Below, piece after piece: positions 1 to 12,701 of a stretch of 64,000 nucleotides of DNA. Numbering within the stretch: position 1 is the first letter of the stretch; the number at the start of each line of letters is the position of its first letter. Below the pieces are notes generated by a model. The model was not told where the DNA came from and made no database searches. It saw only the letters and a list, made by a program, of their open reading frames with translations. The translations under genes and the position numbers were made by a program. This stretch comes from Prosapia bicincta (Eukaryota > Arthropoda > Insecta > Hemiptera > Cercopidae), in NCBI GenBank assembly GCA_036971475.1, contig JBAIZL010000063.1:1461790-1525789 (forward strand), given 5' to 3'.

Positions 1-1660
1 AATGTAAATGCAGAGCGAGAGTTTATAATGACAGCAAATTCGCAATTAAAATTGCTAACTAGAATATTATGAAAAAAATATTAATTTTACGGCAATATCT
101 TACTTACATCAGAAGTTACCTTTTTTTCTAAATCATAATGATTTTTTTTCAAAGCTAAATATTACCTTATACTTAATATATTATCTTTTAGTTGTATAAT
201 TTAATACTTTAATTTTGGAGTTTAGCAATAACTTCATGTTCACCTTTGAATTTTTTTAATAAAAAAAAAATTAGATGTGTAGAAATGATAATAAATAATA
301 TGGTTTGATATGTTGTCTTGTATATATTAAATAAAGGTAGTCGTTGGTAAAATGACTAATCGTTGAAATAGATATGTGTTTTTTTGTGAGAGTGGAAGAT
401 GAAATTAATTAACTAAGTTAACCTTACATATGCATATAATAAAGCAGTGCTAAAAGCAAAGAAATAAATTTCACTTAGCTAATTCATGTAGGTGGTATTT
501 GTGTTCTATTATTTATAGAGAATAACTATGAAACAAGCTCCCTATGCAAGATGTTAGCTACGTTTTACTTTGTTTATCTCCATATAAATAACAAAAAAGC
601 ACACTTATTTTTTCAGAGGCGTCATCAAATATATCATCGTTGTCATAATTTGGGGACAAAGATAGCAAAACCGTGTTTGTATATTAAAAGAAAGTTTTTT
701 GTGTGATGTTCGTAAAAGTTACACTTACGATCTCGTTTAAGTTTCAGAAACTTTTACACTCAATATAGCGTTCTTCTCTGGAGGGAGCTTAAAAACTAAT
801 CTCATAAAGTTTATATGAAAAACAAGACTTTTTTGGAGAAAAAGTGTCTTAGGAATATGATTTGGTTTCAGGGTTTATTTGTTAAATGTTCAGTTTGCAT
901 ATTTTAAATTTTAAAAAATTCACAATTTCTCTTGTAAGCCAAGAGAAACTATTAGGACACAAATACGTAAAAAAATAAATCTCCTTTCATCTATTGAATG
1001 TAATTTTGGACGAATAATTCATAGAACCGCAAGATAATTCCTTTCCACCGCTATTTAATTTATACTTTACAAAGAAAATAATGGTTGCAATGGCTGTACA
1101 CAACCCATGGAAGTCCCCATTTGGAGGGGACGTGAGCGAAATTTTCTAAAACGATATCTATAGCAAAGATTGTACGGTAAGAACGTACGTTTAAACATAA
1201 CAGTAATCCAAATTTACTTGGAAGGGAATTGTTTTAGATGGTTGAAATACGGGAACACAACAAATATACATAGTTTCCTCACTACACATGTGTCACAGTG
1301 TACACATAAACACGATAAGCATTATTTTACTACCGATAAAGGGTTTCTGTCAATGCACGTTTAGGCAAACTATGCAGAGTTCTCACATTGACATGTTACA
1401 ACCAATTTCGTTATTATCCAGTCCCTTTATATCTTATTGACGAAAGTAGTCCATAATAAATTTCCAAAATTAAAGAACACTAATGAGGTGTTTGTATAAG
1501 TTCCATAATTAATGTGCATGCTACCAATAAACTATTTATTGATTCCAATTTAATTAAACTGAACATTTATTTATAAGATTTATATATATATATAATTACT
1601 TATTACGTAACATATATTTTTCCCAATAAATTTATAAAACATTAGTATGCATCATACAGG
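1..1660. other. AT-rich DNA without recognisable gene
   Basis: Open frames do not exceed about 64 codons and none resembles a known family. The only structure noted is a perfect 6-bp stem, gtcccc at 1113-1118 with ggggac at 1126-1131. Confidence 0.6.
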
Positions 1661-1724
<64 letters not shown>

Positions 1725-1725
1725 A
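1661..1725. repeat. (TA)n microsatellite
   Basis: Imperfect TA array with a few aa and tt interruptions, flanked by plain AT-rich DNA. Confidence 0.95.
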
Positions 1726-2980
1726 ATTTACTCTTTTTGAAAATAATATTCTGTTGATGTTCAAATGCATTTACGCACCATCAAGACAGACCTGATATGT
1801 GGGATTCCTGGCAAACACTCACTAAACCCTTCCTCCTCTCTGGCCCTTTGTAGATCTGATCACGGTATCACTCTATTGCCATTAGTCCTGTTCAAAAGGC
1901 CCTTTATTACCGCCAGAGGTTGCTATTGCTAAACAAATCTTGTTTGGTCAGTTTCTACATCTTTTATAACTAGACCCAGAAGCAACCGTGGCCTGTTAGG
2001 AACTGTACTGTTTAGGAGTTAACTCTCCTTGCCGCCATCACGTTTTACTATTTCAACTATTACATTAACTAGTATTGTCTTTGCTATTGATATATCGTAT
2101 CAAGATATAAAGCATTTACGTTATAATTATTTCCATTGTTATCAAGATTTTTTTAATTTTATAAAAATCCAAATAAATAAGTAATATTTGTTATCAATAC
2201 ATATGTTATCACTAAAAAGACTATAAGAAGAACTGATCACATACTTTATTAATTAACGCCCTACTATATTCAGAGATAACTATTCAGGATATAGAATATA
2301 AATGCAGAATAAAAGGCAATCACAATCTCCGAGAGAGGATAAACTATTTCCTGGTTTCTCCTTCTTCAGAAAATAATATCAAAGAATCGATTTTTAGTAA
2401 ATACATTGATTTGTGACAATATAATTTGCAGTCATGTATTTCTTGCTTTCTAATATAAAATATAAACAAATATTTATAAAGGTTTGCAAAAAAAAGCAGT
2501 AATACTGTTTCATTTCCCTTTACTTTATTATATTTAAAACTTTGTAAATGTGCATTTATTTCATTACATGATTTATTTCAACTTCAACTTGACCTACGGA
2601 TATATACTTATATGTATTATTATACAGTAAGGGAATATGAAAAGAAAACATCTATTGTAGAACTTACAATGAGTATAAAAGAAAACCATATTTTCCGAAG
2701 TCACATGCCCTACCAAGTAGACCTTTTTTTGTGGCCTGAGTCAAGGAAGAAAAAAAATTAGTTGTTTTTCAATGTTCTACTGTAGACAAGGCTCTACGTA
2801 TTATCCGAATATATATACGAATATATTTTGAAATTTCTATTCGGAATGTGCTGAAAAAAATTAACATACAAGCTATCAGTATACAAGTATATATTATATC
2901 TAAATAAGGTAATTTACTAAACAATTAGTAACAAGTAATATGAACAAAAGTTTTTTAATTTAATTGCTACTAAGGTACAG
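1726..2980. other. Unassigned DNA with a less AT-rich patch
   Basis: The patch at about 1775-2045 is clearly richer in G and C than its surroundings, as if it were a piece of an old mobile element, but no frame stays open and I recognise no family. The remainder is AT-rich without visible structure. Confidence 0.4.
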
Positions 2981-2989
2981 TAATTTTCT

Positions 2990-3400
2990 CTTATTTTATT
3001 ACTTTTTAATAAATAATTACAAATATTAAAAATAAAGTAACAAAGCCTATGCATTAAAACTACCACATACTACCCCGTAATCTATAACATAGTCAGTTGT
3101 TTTATGAAATCATATGTTATAATTAATGTTAAGCCAAATGAAACGAAATATTTATACTGCACACTAAGAATTATTTGTTATAGGATTTCTTCCTTATAAA
3201 ACTAAAATAATTAATTTTAAATATAATTATTGAGTTATAATTATTTTTATGCCGTACTATAATAACATGAATTATCATCCAGTACATGTGAAGAAAATGT
3301 ATTAGAACTTGGGTCGGGAAAAAAGGTATTTCACAGTTACTGAAAGTTTAGACAAGATGTATCTAAGGAGAGTGTGAACTAATAGATGGAATTATATGAA
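2990..3400 (+). repeat. CAGCTG-core dispersed repeat, copy 1
   Basis: This copy runs from the AT-rich head through the palindromic core (ataacata at about 3086, tatgttat at about 3115, here with cagttg in the centre) to the tail gagagtgtgaactaatag near 3370. The same order of blocks occurs near 9.3, 32.3 and 53.3 kb. The short sequence gatgtatctaagg before the tail is the place where other copies have grown (TA)n. Class unknown; it is non-coding. Confidence 0.65.
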
Positions 3401-4282
3401 AAGAAGAATCTAAAGTCCCACTGTCGCACTAAAGTGGGCATGGTAGAATCTTGACAATATTTGAGAAGTGATTCCTCGGGGACTTTCAGACCTAATTACT
3501 TCCGTCTGACTTATTGCTTCCTACTATAGACGTATTTTCAGAGCCTGATTTTTAATTTGATTACAAACTTTGCGATATAAAATAATAAATGTTTTTCATC
3601 AAAGCTATAGTCAAGAGTTAAATATATAATCTGATCCCTCGCTCATGGATTATTGCAAACTTTTCCAAAAAACCTTCATAGTTCATAGTAAAATTGAATC
3701 ACATCTTAGCTTGGTTTATCCTTTGGGATTTCCTTCAATCCTAACCTCATGTTTCTGTACACGACATTACAATAAGGCCTACTCTAAATTATTCGGATAT
3801 TCAATTTATCGTTCAAACAAGTTTTAAATACATAGTTTATATAAAAGAAACAGATAAAGTATTTCTTGTAGCGCATAATTAGTAATATGATCATTTTACT
3901 TGCAATGCTTGAATGATTGTAACGATTGTACATATACTTATTACCCTCTGGTTAAATTTTAAAAGAAAGAAAAAGAGAAAGTAAGAACTAATATGTATTT
4001 CATACATTTTCCATTATTTCATAATTCAAATCTTTCCGTTCAAAGTTCCAACATCATCAAGGTTGACGAAAAGAAGGCATGTGACTTATATCAGATTAGA
4101 GCATCATTTTTGCCCAATCTATTACAATATTGACCACTACATCTAAGTCATCTAACATGTCGTATGGCTTGCCTTATTGATTAACGTTCATGGAACTATT
4201 TGCCGACGAAATCCTTTGAATAATAACATTTTATAAATAATTATTGTATTCGTGTTTGTTTACACAATAAGGCATATCATAG

Positions 4283-4286
<4 letters not shown>
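3401..4286. other. Unassigned AT-rich DNA
   Basis: The longest open frame (3645-3827, 60 codons, non-ATG start) has no recognisable feature and lies within chance expectation. Confidence 0.5.

Positions 4287-4337
<51 letters not shown>
4287..4337. repeat. (TA)n microsatellite at LTR-like insertion
   Basis: About 25 TA units end directly at the tgtaacggg terminus of the 1.1-kb element. A short atatatatta run resumes on the far side of that element, so the element appears to have inserted into a TA tract. Confidence 0.9.
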
Positions 4338-4340
<3 letters not shown>

Positions 4341-5437
4341 AACGGGTCTGCCCTTTTGTCTTGGTGGTAAGTTTTACCTTTATTAAAAATGTGTGTTAAT
4401 TACTAATTAACAAATTAATTAATTACTTGCTCTAGTTCTCCGTTACAGCCAGGCATAATAATGTCTTTCTGTAAACGGTCTTCTGATATCGTCGGAAGGT
4501 AGAACTAGGTTACTTGAAATGATAATTTAATGTTTTAAAATACAAAGTTATAAAATATATTAATCAATGACAAATTACAATAGAAGAAAAGACTTAAAAT
4601 GTGTCGAGTAATTATCTTTTGATTACTGCTAATTATTCCATACATTTTAATTACTTATTAACCTTTAAAATTTATATATATCGAGAAGATAGTAACTTAA
4701 GTTTTCCAAATTAATTATGAAATGAATATTCAAACTACGATTTCTACCGTTCATGTATCAATTAAAATTCTACTTAGTAAACATTAAAATACATTTTCTT
4801 TATTATTTTCTATAACGTACCTGTTTGTGCACATTACTTGCAAAACACTTTAACACATACCACTAAACATTGCCCATGCCTTTTGGAATCACTAATCACT
4901 GCACATCGATCCTAGAATTAGCGCTCTTATACAAAAATGATATAAACTTTTACTTATTGAAATACATAAATAATCGATCCTGACTTCTTCTTTTGTTGCG
5001 TTTATAGAATTTGGTACCGGCCTTGACATCTTAAAGTTTGAGTACTGGAAGCTTGTAAATTTCTACGTTACATCCGAAAATGCCATCACGTCCGTCTCAT
5101 TCGGAGACTTTTTGAGAAGTGGGGTCGTTGCAAGGACGCGCTAACTGAAATTTCTCACCCTTACTTATTATTTCCAATTTTTTGATTGGTGCATTGGATC
5201 TGGCGATATCAGACCATGCTTATGTCACATGGGGTGATGTGGGTTAATTGCCCTAAGTTACTAACTCGTACGATATTTTGATTTTTACCAGCTAGGGACG
5301 CTACTATCTATGCTAGCTTCACAATGTGCACCAATAAAACAAACATTTTCTTTTATATTGGGAAGATGTAATTATTAAATAAAATATAAATCTATAAATG
5401 AATTTATATTTAACACCTTATTTGTAAGAGTGTTACA
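4338..5437 (-). mobile_element. 1.1-kb solo-LTR-like element, copy 1
   Basis: The element starts tgtaacggg and ends gtgttaca, so both ends carry the inverted TG...CA typical of LTRs. Two more copies with the same ends lie at 34462-35558 and, inverted, at 60471-61581. Promoter signals read on the minus strand: tgacataa (CRE-like), ccaat near 5190 and an A/T-rich stretch before aagggtgag, then a seven-codon frame and a splice-donor match, cag|gtacgt, at 4815-4823. No coding region and no second LTR are attached. Known: solo LTRs arise by recombination between the two LTRs of a retroelement. Inferred: that this is such an LTR. A non-autonomous DNA transposon is possible, because no clear target-site duplication was found in the TA-rich flanks. 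Confidence 0.6.
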
Positions 5438-5446
5438 ATATATATA

Positions 5447-5687
5447 TTAAATACGGTGATATGTTTTCTTGTAATATAGTTAATAAATTAAAAATATTTC
5501 AAATACAAAAATACTTTTAATGAATATATTTATTCAAAGCTTTTCGCCGATAAAATAGTAACAGCGTCTTCAGGAAAATAATTATCTAATAAAATATTTT
5601 TATAAATATTTTACAATATTTTACAAGCTTTAAATAAATATATTCATTAAAAGTTTTCTTGTTTATGAAATTTTTTTAATCTATTAA

Positions 5688-5693
<6 letters not shown>
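5447..5693. mobile_element. Penelope-like 3' end pair, cgccga family, copy 1
   Basis: Read on the minus strand, 5620-5447 has cctgaagacgctgttac, then tcggcgaaaagctttgaa, then AT-rich sequence running into TA repeats. This 'ctgaaga...cgaaaagc' hairpin-type end is common at the 3' ends of Penelope-like and some other retroelements. A plus-strand partial copy of the same end (aagctttaaataaatatattc) follows at 5626-5665, giving an inverted pair. Relatives lie at 13468-13632 and 44398-44560. Confidence 0.5.

Positions 5694-5753
<60 letters not shown>
5694..5753. repeat. (TA)n microsatellite
   Basis: About 30 TA units abut the cgccga-family end and look like its terminal TA tail. Confidence 0.95.
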
Positions 5754-5756
<3 letters not shown>

Positions 5757-6178
5757 ACTTTACAACACTATTTTCACCCTAGTCTCTTATCACTTACATT
5801 ATCATGTACTAAACAAAGATCTGACTTGGTATATAGGGGAGTTAACTTTCGAGGAGTTTAATTACGTATCCTCGTTTTCGAGCATCACCTGAGACAAAGT
5901 GCTTCTCTTAAATTGCCAGGTGTGTGGGATTTCCGTGTTCAGGTGGTAAACCGCTATCGTATTGATTTCGGAATTACTGGACTGTGGGAGAGTTTTTAGC
6001 TTGTCTTGGGGTTAATTTTGTCTATAAAGTTGAATAATTTTTAAGTCGTTTATAAAGAAAAATATTTCAGTTATGATATAATTTTTGTGTTTATAAATTT
6101 CTAATTGTTTCGAGATTATCATTGTTTATACCTTTTCATAAGATTTGGGGCCTATTTATTTAAATATAAATACCCACA

Positions 6179-6180
<2 letters not shown>
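5754..6180. other. Unassigned DNA
   Basis: A slightly less AT-rich patch lies at about 5840-6010, including the inverted pair cgagga and tcctcg near 5850-5875. No coding frame was found. Confidence 0.4.
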
Positions 6181-6255
<75 letters not shown>

Positions 6256-6273
6256 TCACACACACACACACAC

Positions 6274-6341
<68 letters not shown>

Positions 6342-6358
6342 ATGTATATATATATATA
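6181..6358. repeat. Compound (CA)n-(TA)n-(GT)n microsatellite
   Basis: About 90 bp of CA with one attcaca interruption passes into about 50 bp of TA, then a short GT run and TA again. Open frames through it encode only His-Thr or Ile-Tyr repeats and are not genes. Confidence 0.97.
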
Positions 6359-6508
6359 GAACTAAGTCAAAGGTTTATTATTCCTGATGATGTTGGTACT
6401 GTTAGCTAACGAAAAGCTTTGAATTGTAAATTCAATTATAATTCTTGTATTTGTATTTTGACTAAGTTATTTATTAATACACAAGAATACATATTGCGAT
6501 ATTTTTAT
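6359..6508 (+). mobile_element. Penelope-like 3' end, ttcttgtgtatt family, copy 1
   Basis: The sequence cctgatgatgttggtactg, then gctaacgaaaagctttgaa, is followed by an AT-rich tail containing attcttgtatttg and tattaatacacaagaat, then TA repeats. The first part parallels the cgccga family at 5447-5693. The tail recurs at 22378-22508 and 31907-32003, always between TA tracts. Confidence 0.5.
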
Positions 6509-6532
6509 ATATATAAATATATATACATATAC

Positions 6533-6619
<87 letters not shown>

Positions 6620-6629
6620 CATACATATC

Positions 6630-6702
<73 letters not shown>

Positions 6703-6728
6703 ATGTATGTATGTGTGTGTATATATAT
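6506..6728. repeat. Long compound (TA)n microsatellite
   Basis: About 220 bp, mainly TA, with cata and gtat variants in the middle and at the right end. Confidence 0.97.
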
Positions 6729-8480
6729 AAAACATTTCTCTTTAAATATGTATCTCAACTACGATTCAACTAACCAACATTTCACCATTTAACGAAACTG
6801 GTACTGACGTATTAATTCTTGTGTAATTCTTCTCATTTCATTTGAAATTCAAAGCCGATAGGTAGACAAATCATAAAACCCAGTACATTATTTCCTTACT
6901 TATTTCAGCTTTATATTGTGGCTAATCCTATAACCTCGACCTAATCCTTCCTTCCTAATTTACTGTATTGTTCAGAATGATATTTCGTTACGCTATTACT
7001 GTTATAACTAAAGTTATAGCAAACGACAAATCCCAACGTTGAAACATGTAATAAAATTATTGTTTTGAATATCTCTTTGAGGTCTATGACAAAACAATTG
7101 CATTTACAATCCCATTTTTCAAAATGTATCAATGATTTTTCTATTCACATTGCAGTAATAAATTACAAATTTCTTTAACATTGATTTTAAATCATATTAA
7201 CAGATAGTAATGGAATAATTGTATATAGCACAAATACAACTGTAGGTTTTATTGTTGGCGTAATATATTTCGAAAAATATGTTTGCGTGGATGAATATTT
7301 TCGATGGGTATTTTTTTACCTCGTGTATTGAGAGACAAAAATTACTATGTATGATTGACGTCTATAGCTAGTAAATTAGACTAACTAGTAATTAGTAAAT
7401 AACTGTTATTAGTTCAAGTGCCGTAGCCTTGGGTTAGAGTGGAACTGTATAATAGACGCAAACACTAGTTTGATGCAGGTTAATGCTTCTGCAGTAATTA
7501 ATATATACTAGAAACAATATTAAAAAACATGGCGTACTTCACTGTAATAAGAGGTACTTTAATATATTGGTAGATAATTACCCCTTTCTCGTTCCTAGTT
7601 GTAATTAGTTTTATAGTAATTTTATTTATACAACAGGTTCTTTATAAGAATTGATGAATTTTCTTACACCTTTAGGATGATTTGACGGACTTATCTAGAA
7701 AAGTGATAGTATTGGTAATATAATTTTGGCTATTCCTAGAGACAATAATAATAATATTACTACTACATAAAAAATTAGTTGGAATTTTCAACATCATTTA
7801 ATGAAATTTTATTGATACATTACTAGTACATCTTTAGGATTTACTTTAAAAATTTGGTAATATAAAAAAAACAAGTATTATAAAAAACAATTTTAAAGTC
7901 AACTCCTACGAAAGTCAAAAAATAAAAGATTTATTTTAATTTATTTTTAATTTATAATTACAACTAATATAAGTATGTATATTCATATGTCAGAATAACA
8001 TTATTATGTGGCAAAAGAGAAAGAGAATTTTCTTGCAATTTTCCATTTTACTTTCAATTTATGGTGTTCAACTATTGTTTTGTTTGTTATTCACTAATTG
8101 TATACACTACTTATTTGTAGCTTTGTGTTGTATCTTCTTATCGTTACCCTTTCGCATTACCCGTTTATGAGGCAAGATTCGAAGTTTGTTTATTTTTCTC
8201 TTTTCATTTATTTTTAATCGTTTAGCATTTTCTATGATATTGTGTGGTACCCATGGGAACAATTTAAGGTTATTCAATGGAGGTTTTGACGACAACCAGA
8301 TGCAAGCAAAAGAAAAATCCATATACTTCTTCAAGAAATATTCCTAGCAATGGGAAAGTTGGTTCAGTGACAAAATTGCTAGACTTTGAACATGACGATA
8401 CTCAGTTCTAATCTGGCCTAGACCTTCAAAATATTCATAATTTAATTATTGAATCAATATTTAAAAAGCTTTTACATCAA
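6729..8480. other. Unassigned AT-rich DNA
   Basis: Short frames at 6941-7132 and 8107-8334 (minus strand) have no recognisable motif or codon bias. No RNA gene or repeat family was recognised. Confidence 0.5.
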
Positions 8481-8610
8481 TTGTAATCCGCTGCAGGTTA
8501 AAAATATGTATTCGAACGTGGTTGTATGAATACAAATGTGTTTTATTAACGAATGAAAATTTGTAGAAGATATATAAGGAGATAGTGAGGTAATAGGTGA
8601 ATTTTAATAA
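8481..8610 (+). repeat. CAGCTG-core repeat, tail fragment
   Basis: It contains the tail blocks ttattaacgaatgaaaattt and gtagaagatatataaggaga, matching the tails near 15.1 kb (minus strand) and 63.9 kb (minus strand). Here the TA seed is still short (gatatataagg). The core is missing or unrecognisable. Confidence 0.5.
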
Positions 8611-9299
8611 CACCATTTAATGGTAAAAGATGAAACTACGTAAAGTCGAACTTGATTCTATGAATATATTACTTATTTTAGGGAAGCTACTTTTTGTGCA
8701 TCCATAAATTACTTGAGCAAGTTTAATATTTAGTACAGAAACACTATGTTATTTGTTATTATTGTTTTAAGAATTACAGATAAATTTATAAACGAAATTT
8801 AAAAACATTCTATACCTGAAAGTATGTTTATAATTTTCTGTACATTAAGTCTATATTTGTATTAAATGAACAAAAATAGCAGATTTCTTCAAATAAAAAC
8901 TAGTTATTTTTAAACATTCTTCTTATAGCGATATAAAGAAGATGGTAATGACCTCGGATTGGGGTTGGCTCTATATTGGTTAAGAAGATTACTTCTTTAA
9001 GAGTTTCAGTTATGTTGTTGACTCTGTAATACCATAAGCTTTAAAAGCAATAACCATTGCTCTACATTCTGAAGCAGGGCTTAGTTGTATAGTCAGTTTT
9101 AAGAAGGGGGAAATAATTTCAGCTTTCTTGTTACTAAAAGCAGTGATTACAAAACAATTTTATACAAATGACTAGAATGTGTAAGAAAAAAGTGTAAGAA
9201 GCTATTTTAGTTTTGTGCTTAAATAGATCAGATTCACCTAAGTAGTAAACTAGTAATATAAACAACAAAAATTAGAGTCTATTACTGTCAAAGCCATCA

Positions 9300-9687
9300 A
9301 AGACAAATTTTATTTTTTGTTACTTTTTATTAAGTAATTACAATTATATAAATAAATTAACATACCATGTGAGTTAAAATATCTGTTCGTAACCTATACC
9401 ATAAAATCAGCTGTTTTATGAAACCTTTTATTGTCACCTATTTTAAGCATAATGAGACGAAATAACTATATTAGATACATTTTCCCTTTTGACAACAGTT
9501 TTCATTCAATATATAACGAAAATTAATTCATTTTACATTTATTTAATACGCTATTATTTGAAAAAACCTGTATTACTATCGAGTGTCATCCATTAAAAGT
9601 TTTAAAAAACGAAATTGAACTCTAGTGGACGAATAGAGATTATTTTATTACCAATTGAAAATTTAACTATTATATACATATATATAT

Positions 9688-9741
<54 letters not shown>

Positions 9742-9775
9742 CATGTGAAATAATAGAAGAGATTGAAAAAGTTTT
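9300..9775 (+). repeat. CAGCTG-core repeat, copy 2, with (TA)n
   Basis: The core cataaaatcagctgtttta lies at about 9400, followed by gagacgaaataactatatta and the tail. At the tail's TA seed there is a (TA)n array (9671-9741), after which the family resumes with gtgaaataatagaagagatt. The core's right palindrome arm has decayed in this copy. Confidence 0.6.
9671..9741. repeat. (TA)n microsatellite inside a dispersed repeat
   Basis: Imperfect TA array at the position where other copies of the CAGCTG-core repeat have only gatatataagg. Confidence 0.95.
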
Positions 9776-9961
9776 TCAAATAAAAATGAATTATATTATA
9801 AAATTGGTTGTGTGTTGAAACAACTGTTCTACCTCATAAACTATAACATAAAATCAGCTGTTTTACTTAACAATATGTTATCACTTATTTTATTCCAATT
9901 GGGATGAAATAACTGGATTCCATGCCCCTTTAGTGAGAACTACCCTTCAATCATTAGGTAA
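9776..9961 (+). repeat. CAGCTG-core repeat, copy 3 (partial)
   Basis: The core ataacataaaatcagctg with its right arm aatatgttat is intact (about 9845-9885), followed by gggatgaaataactgg and catgcccctt. It follows copy 2 directly, as a head-to-tail pair, and breaks off before the tail. Confidence 0.6.
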
Positions 9962-12280
9962 TAACTTTATTTCAAAGGACAGGTTTAACAAGACTGTTTC
10001 TTCACAAAAAATAACTTGAGAACATAATTTTTTTATTAATATCTCCATGTTAATTCATTTTATGAAGCAGTAAGCTAGGAAAACCTACTTATTTGCCTAT
10101 TGTAATTCTATGTGTATAGAATGAAGGATACATCCGCGAAATCAACGGAAATATGAATTTCAATTTTTTTCATAATAAAAGTGTTTATTTTTAACGTGTA
10201 CTTGAAAAACAATTAGTTAATGATGCAGTTACCACAAAAGAGTGTTATCTATTCATTTACGAGGGGAAATTTTGTTCGGTTGCGTTGGTAATAGGCTAGT
10301 CCACACGCTAACATGTGCTAAAAATTGGATGGCAAGGTTCTATGAAGAAGAAAGCGGCTAAAGGTTAGTTCAGAGGCAATGTTTACTACAAGAAGAAAGT
10401 GCGTAGAGGCTATATGCCTCTGTAAAACTGTCATTGACAAACCATACTTACGCATAATTTTTTATAAGCTAACAAAAAACATTTTAAATGAATCATTGTT
10501 GATATTACGAGTAAAACACATTTACTTTCTAATATCTGTTCAGAAAATATATAAAACTCAAATTTTGTCCGACATCCCTAATATCAACAACTGTACGTAT
10601 TTTGACGATTTTTCAGGAAAGTGTTAAAAAAATGTAAAGCATATAATATATTTTTTTTTAGATGTTATTTTAAATGTTTTCAGATGCATTCCCATTATAC
10701 AAACACTTCATTGTATCTTTCCTACAATAAAATTCAAAGACAATTTACTAGATCTTTCATTTTGTAGTTTAAAATATTGATATTATATATCATGCTCATT
10801 GTTTCTTCTTAATATACTGGACTTTCTTTTGTTATATTATAGCCTAATTTAAAAAATACATTCACTTGAAAACATGAATAATTACACGGCAGAACCAAAA
10901 ATTGTACACAAATGTCATTGAAAAAATGCGAGGTTTTTAAAAAATGGCGTTTTTATGAATTATCTCTTTGTACTCAGAGCCATTTGAAAATGATTTTACA
11001 TTTAAAAAATGCGTTTTAGAGATTATTTTCTACAAAACCATGTTTACTGTAAACGTTTAGGAGAATATATATCTACACTTGATGAGGTTTATTGAATAAA
11101 GTAATGATGTTGCTATTGTCGACTATTCGTAATAAAAGTGAAGACAAAATCGACCTTCCAAATCTTCTATATGAGTATATCAAATTAAATAACTCGCCAA
11201 TCTGTTTACTTGCCTAGTATTTTTTTGTTACAAACTCTTTATGGTTAAATGTCATAGAATTAGATTTTTTTTTTATTATTTGGAAATCATATTGTTATAT
11301 ATGAATACTTTAAAATTATTATTGTGTCTAAAATGAATATCTTGATAAGACAGATTCTCCATTTGTTTCATACATTTGTTACATTTTAAATTACGCTCCA
11401 CTACCTGTCACAGTGTATCATCTGTGAGACACTTTCTACTCTACGAGAGCTCATTCGTGATGAACAGACATTATGAAAGCAACACTAAGTGCTGCGCTGT
11501 GTGAATAATTACAGCAGAAAGCATTAGCTGACATCCGACAAATGTTATATGCATTATTCCAGCACTAACTTTAGCGTAGGGAATGACGTGGTCCTGATCA
11601 GAAACATAGTGATTTACACTTACACGTCAGTTATTACCACTTAGAAGGTAAACTGAAATAAGTTGTTAGGTAATTAGAGATTATTGTAAACTATTACACA
11701 ATATTGTTGCTTGTGTAAACTCGGTTATTTTAATTGTTCTTACTTAATTCAACACTTTGCATTAAGAACATTTAATTATTTTTTAAACATTTTAATAATA
11801 TAATTCACAATATTATTTGACTGGATAAAAAGTATTTTCATATTGGTTGAAAATTATGTGCAAGTTATATGTAAATAGAGTGTGAATTTATAGAAGGAAT
11901 TAAAAAAAATTCTTTTGGTGCGACAAGATTCTATTCGAATTATATCTTCAACTAAACCATAGTTGCCTGTTTTTCAGTATTTTTGAGTAATTTTAGCTTT
12001 TTAAACCTCATATTTTACCTATTACTATTATAAAAGTAGGAGATATGTTAAGTTGTATATTACCGAATTGTAGCCTTGGTATCCCCTTCCTTCCCTATAA
12101 TAATAATAACTTAGTGAACGGCGAATTTCTATTCCACTTCCTTTTGTTTGACCTTGAATCTAAGTGTTTGTAGTACATAGTTTATGGTATCCTCATTGCA
12201 CCTAAAGGAACCTAAATAGCCCAAACGTGTACTGGAACAGACTCAGATACCCGATCCTGTAACTAGTTACATTGACTTAC
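9962..12280. other. Unassigned AT-rich DNA
   Basis: No gene recognised. The 82-codon frame at 10379-10627 shows no motif. A tail fragment of the CAGCTG-core repeat (gagtgtgaatttatagaagg) lies at about 11878-11900. Confidence 0.5.
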
Positions 12281-12701
12281 AGTCTTTCTAGTAGCCCTAC
12301 AGAATGTCTAGCGTCTTTATTGTCTTTCTAGTGTCCCTAAAGTCTTTCTAGTGTCGCTACAGCCTTTCTAGTTATCTAACAGTCTTTCTAGTACCACTAC
12401 AGTCTTTTTAGTACCCCTACAGTCTTTCTAGTGTCAATAAAGTCTTTATAATTTCTCTACAGTCTCTCTTGTGTCCTTACAGTCTGTCTAGTGTCGCTAT
12501 AGTCTTTCTAGTGTCTATATTGTTTTTTCTAATATCCTTACAGACTTTCTAGTATCCTTTCAGTCTTTCTGGTGTTCTTACAGTTTTTCTAGTGTCCCTA
12601 CAGTCTTTTTAGTGTCCTTACAGTCTTTCAAGTGTCCTCACAGTTTTTCTAGTGTCCCTGCAGTCTTTTTAGTTTCCCTACAGTCTTTCTAGTGCCCCTA
12701 T
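12281..12701. repeat. 20-bp minisatellite, 21 units
   Basis: The consensus unit is agtctttctagtgtccctac. Units start at 12281 and every 20 bp to 12521; one unit is 21 bp (12521-12541); eight more 20-bp units follow. Each differs from the consensus at a few positions, mostly in the second half, so the array is old, yet the 20-bp phase is almost perfectly kept. The period is not a multiple of three and stops occur in the frames, so it is not a protein repeat. Nothing marks it as CRISPR: there are no spacers. Confidence 0.95.

Noticed and set aside
6105..6758. Several open frames of 76-103 codons with His-Thr and Ile-Tyr repeats on both strands.
   Set aside because: They are pure translations of CA and TA microsatellites; the same applies to frames at 13249-13506, 17207-17440, 19259-19550, 21369-21741, 22456-22698, 31679-32195, 44568-44851 and 47861-48067.
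12281..12701. Regular 20-bp units suggesting a CRISPR-like array.
   Set aside because: Units are contiguous with no spacers, and the context is eukaryotic.
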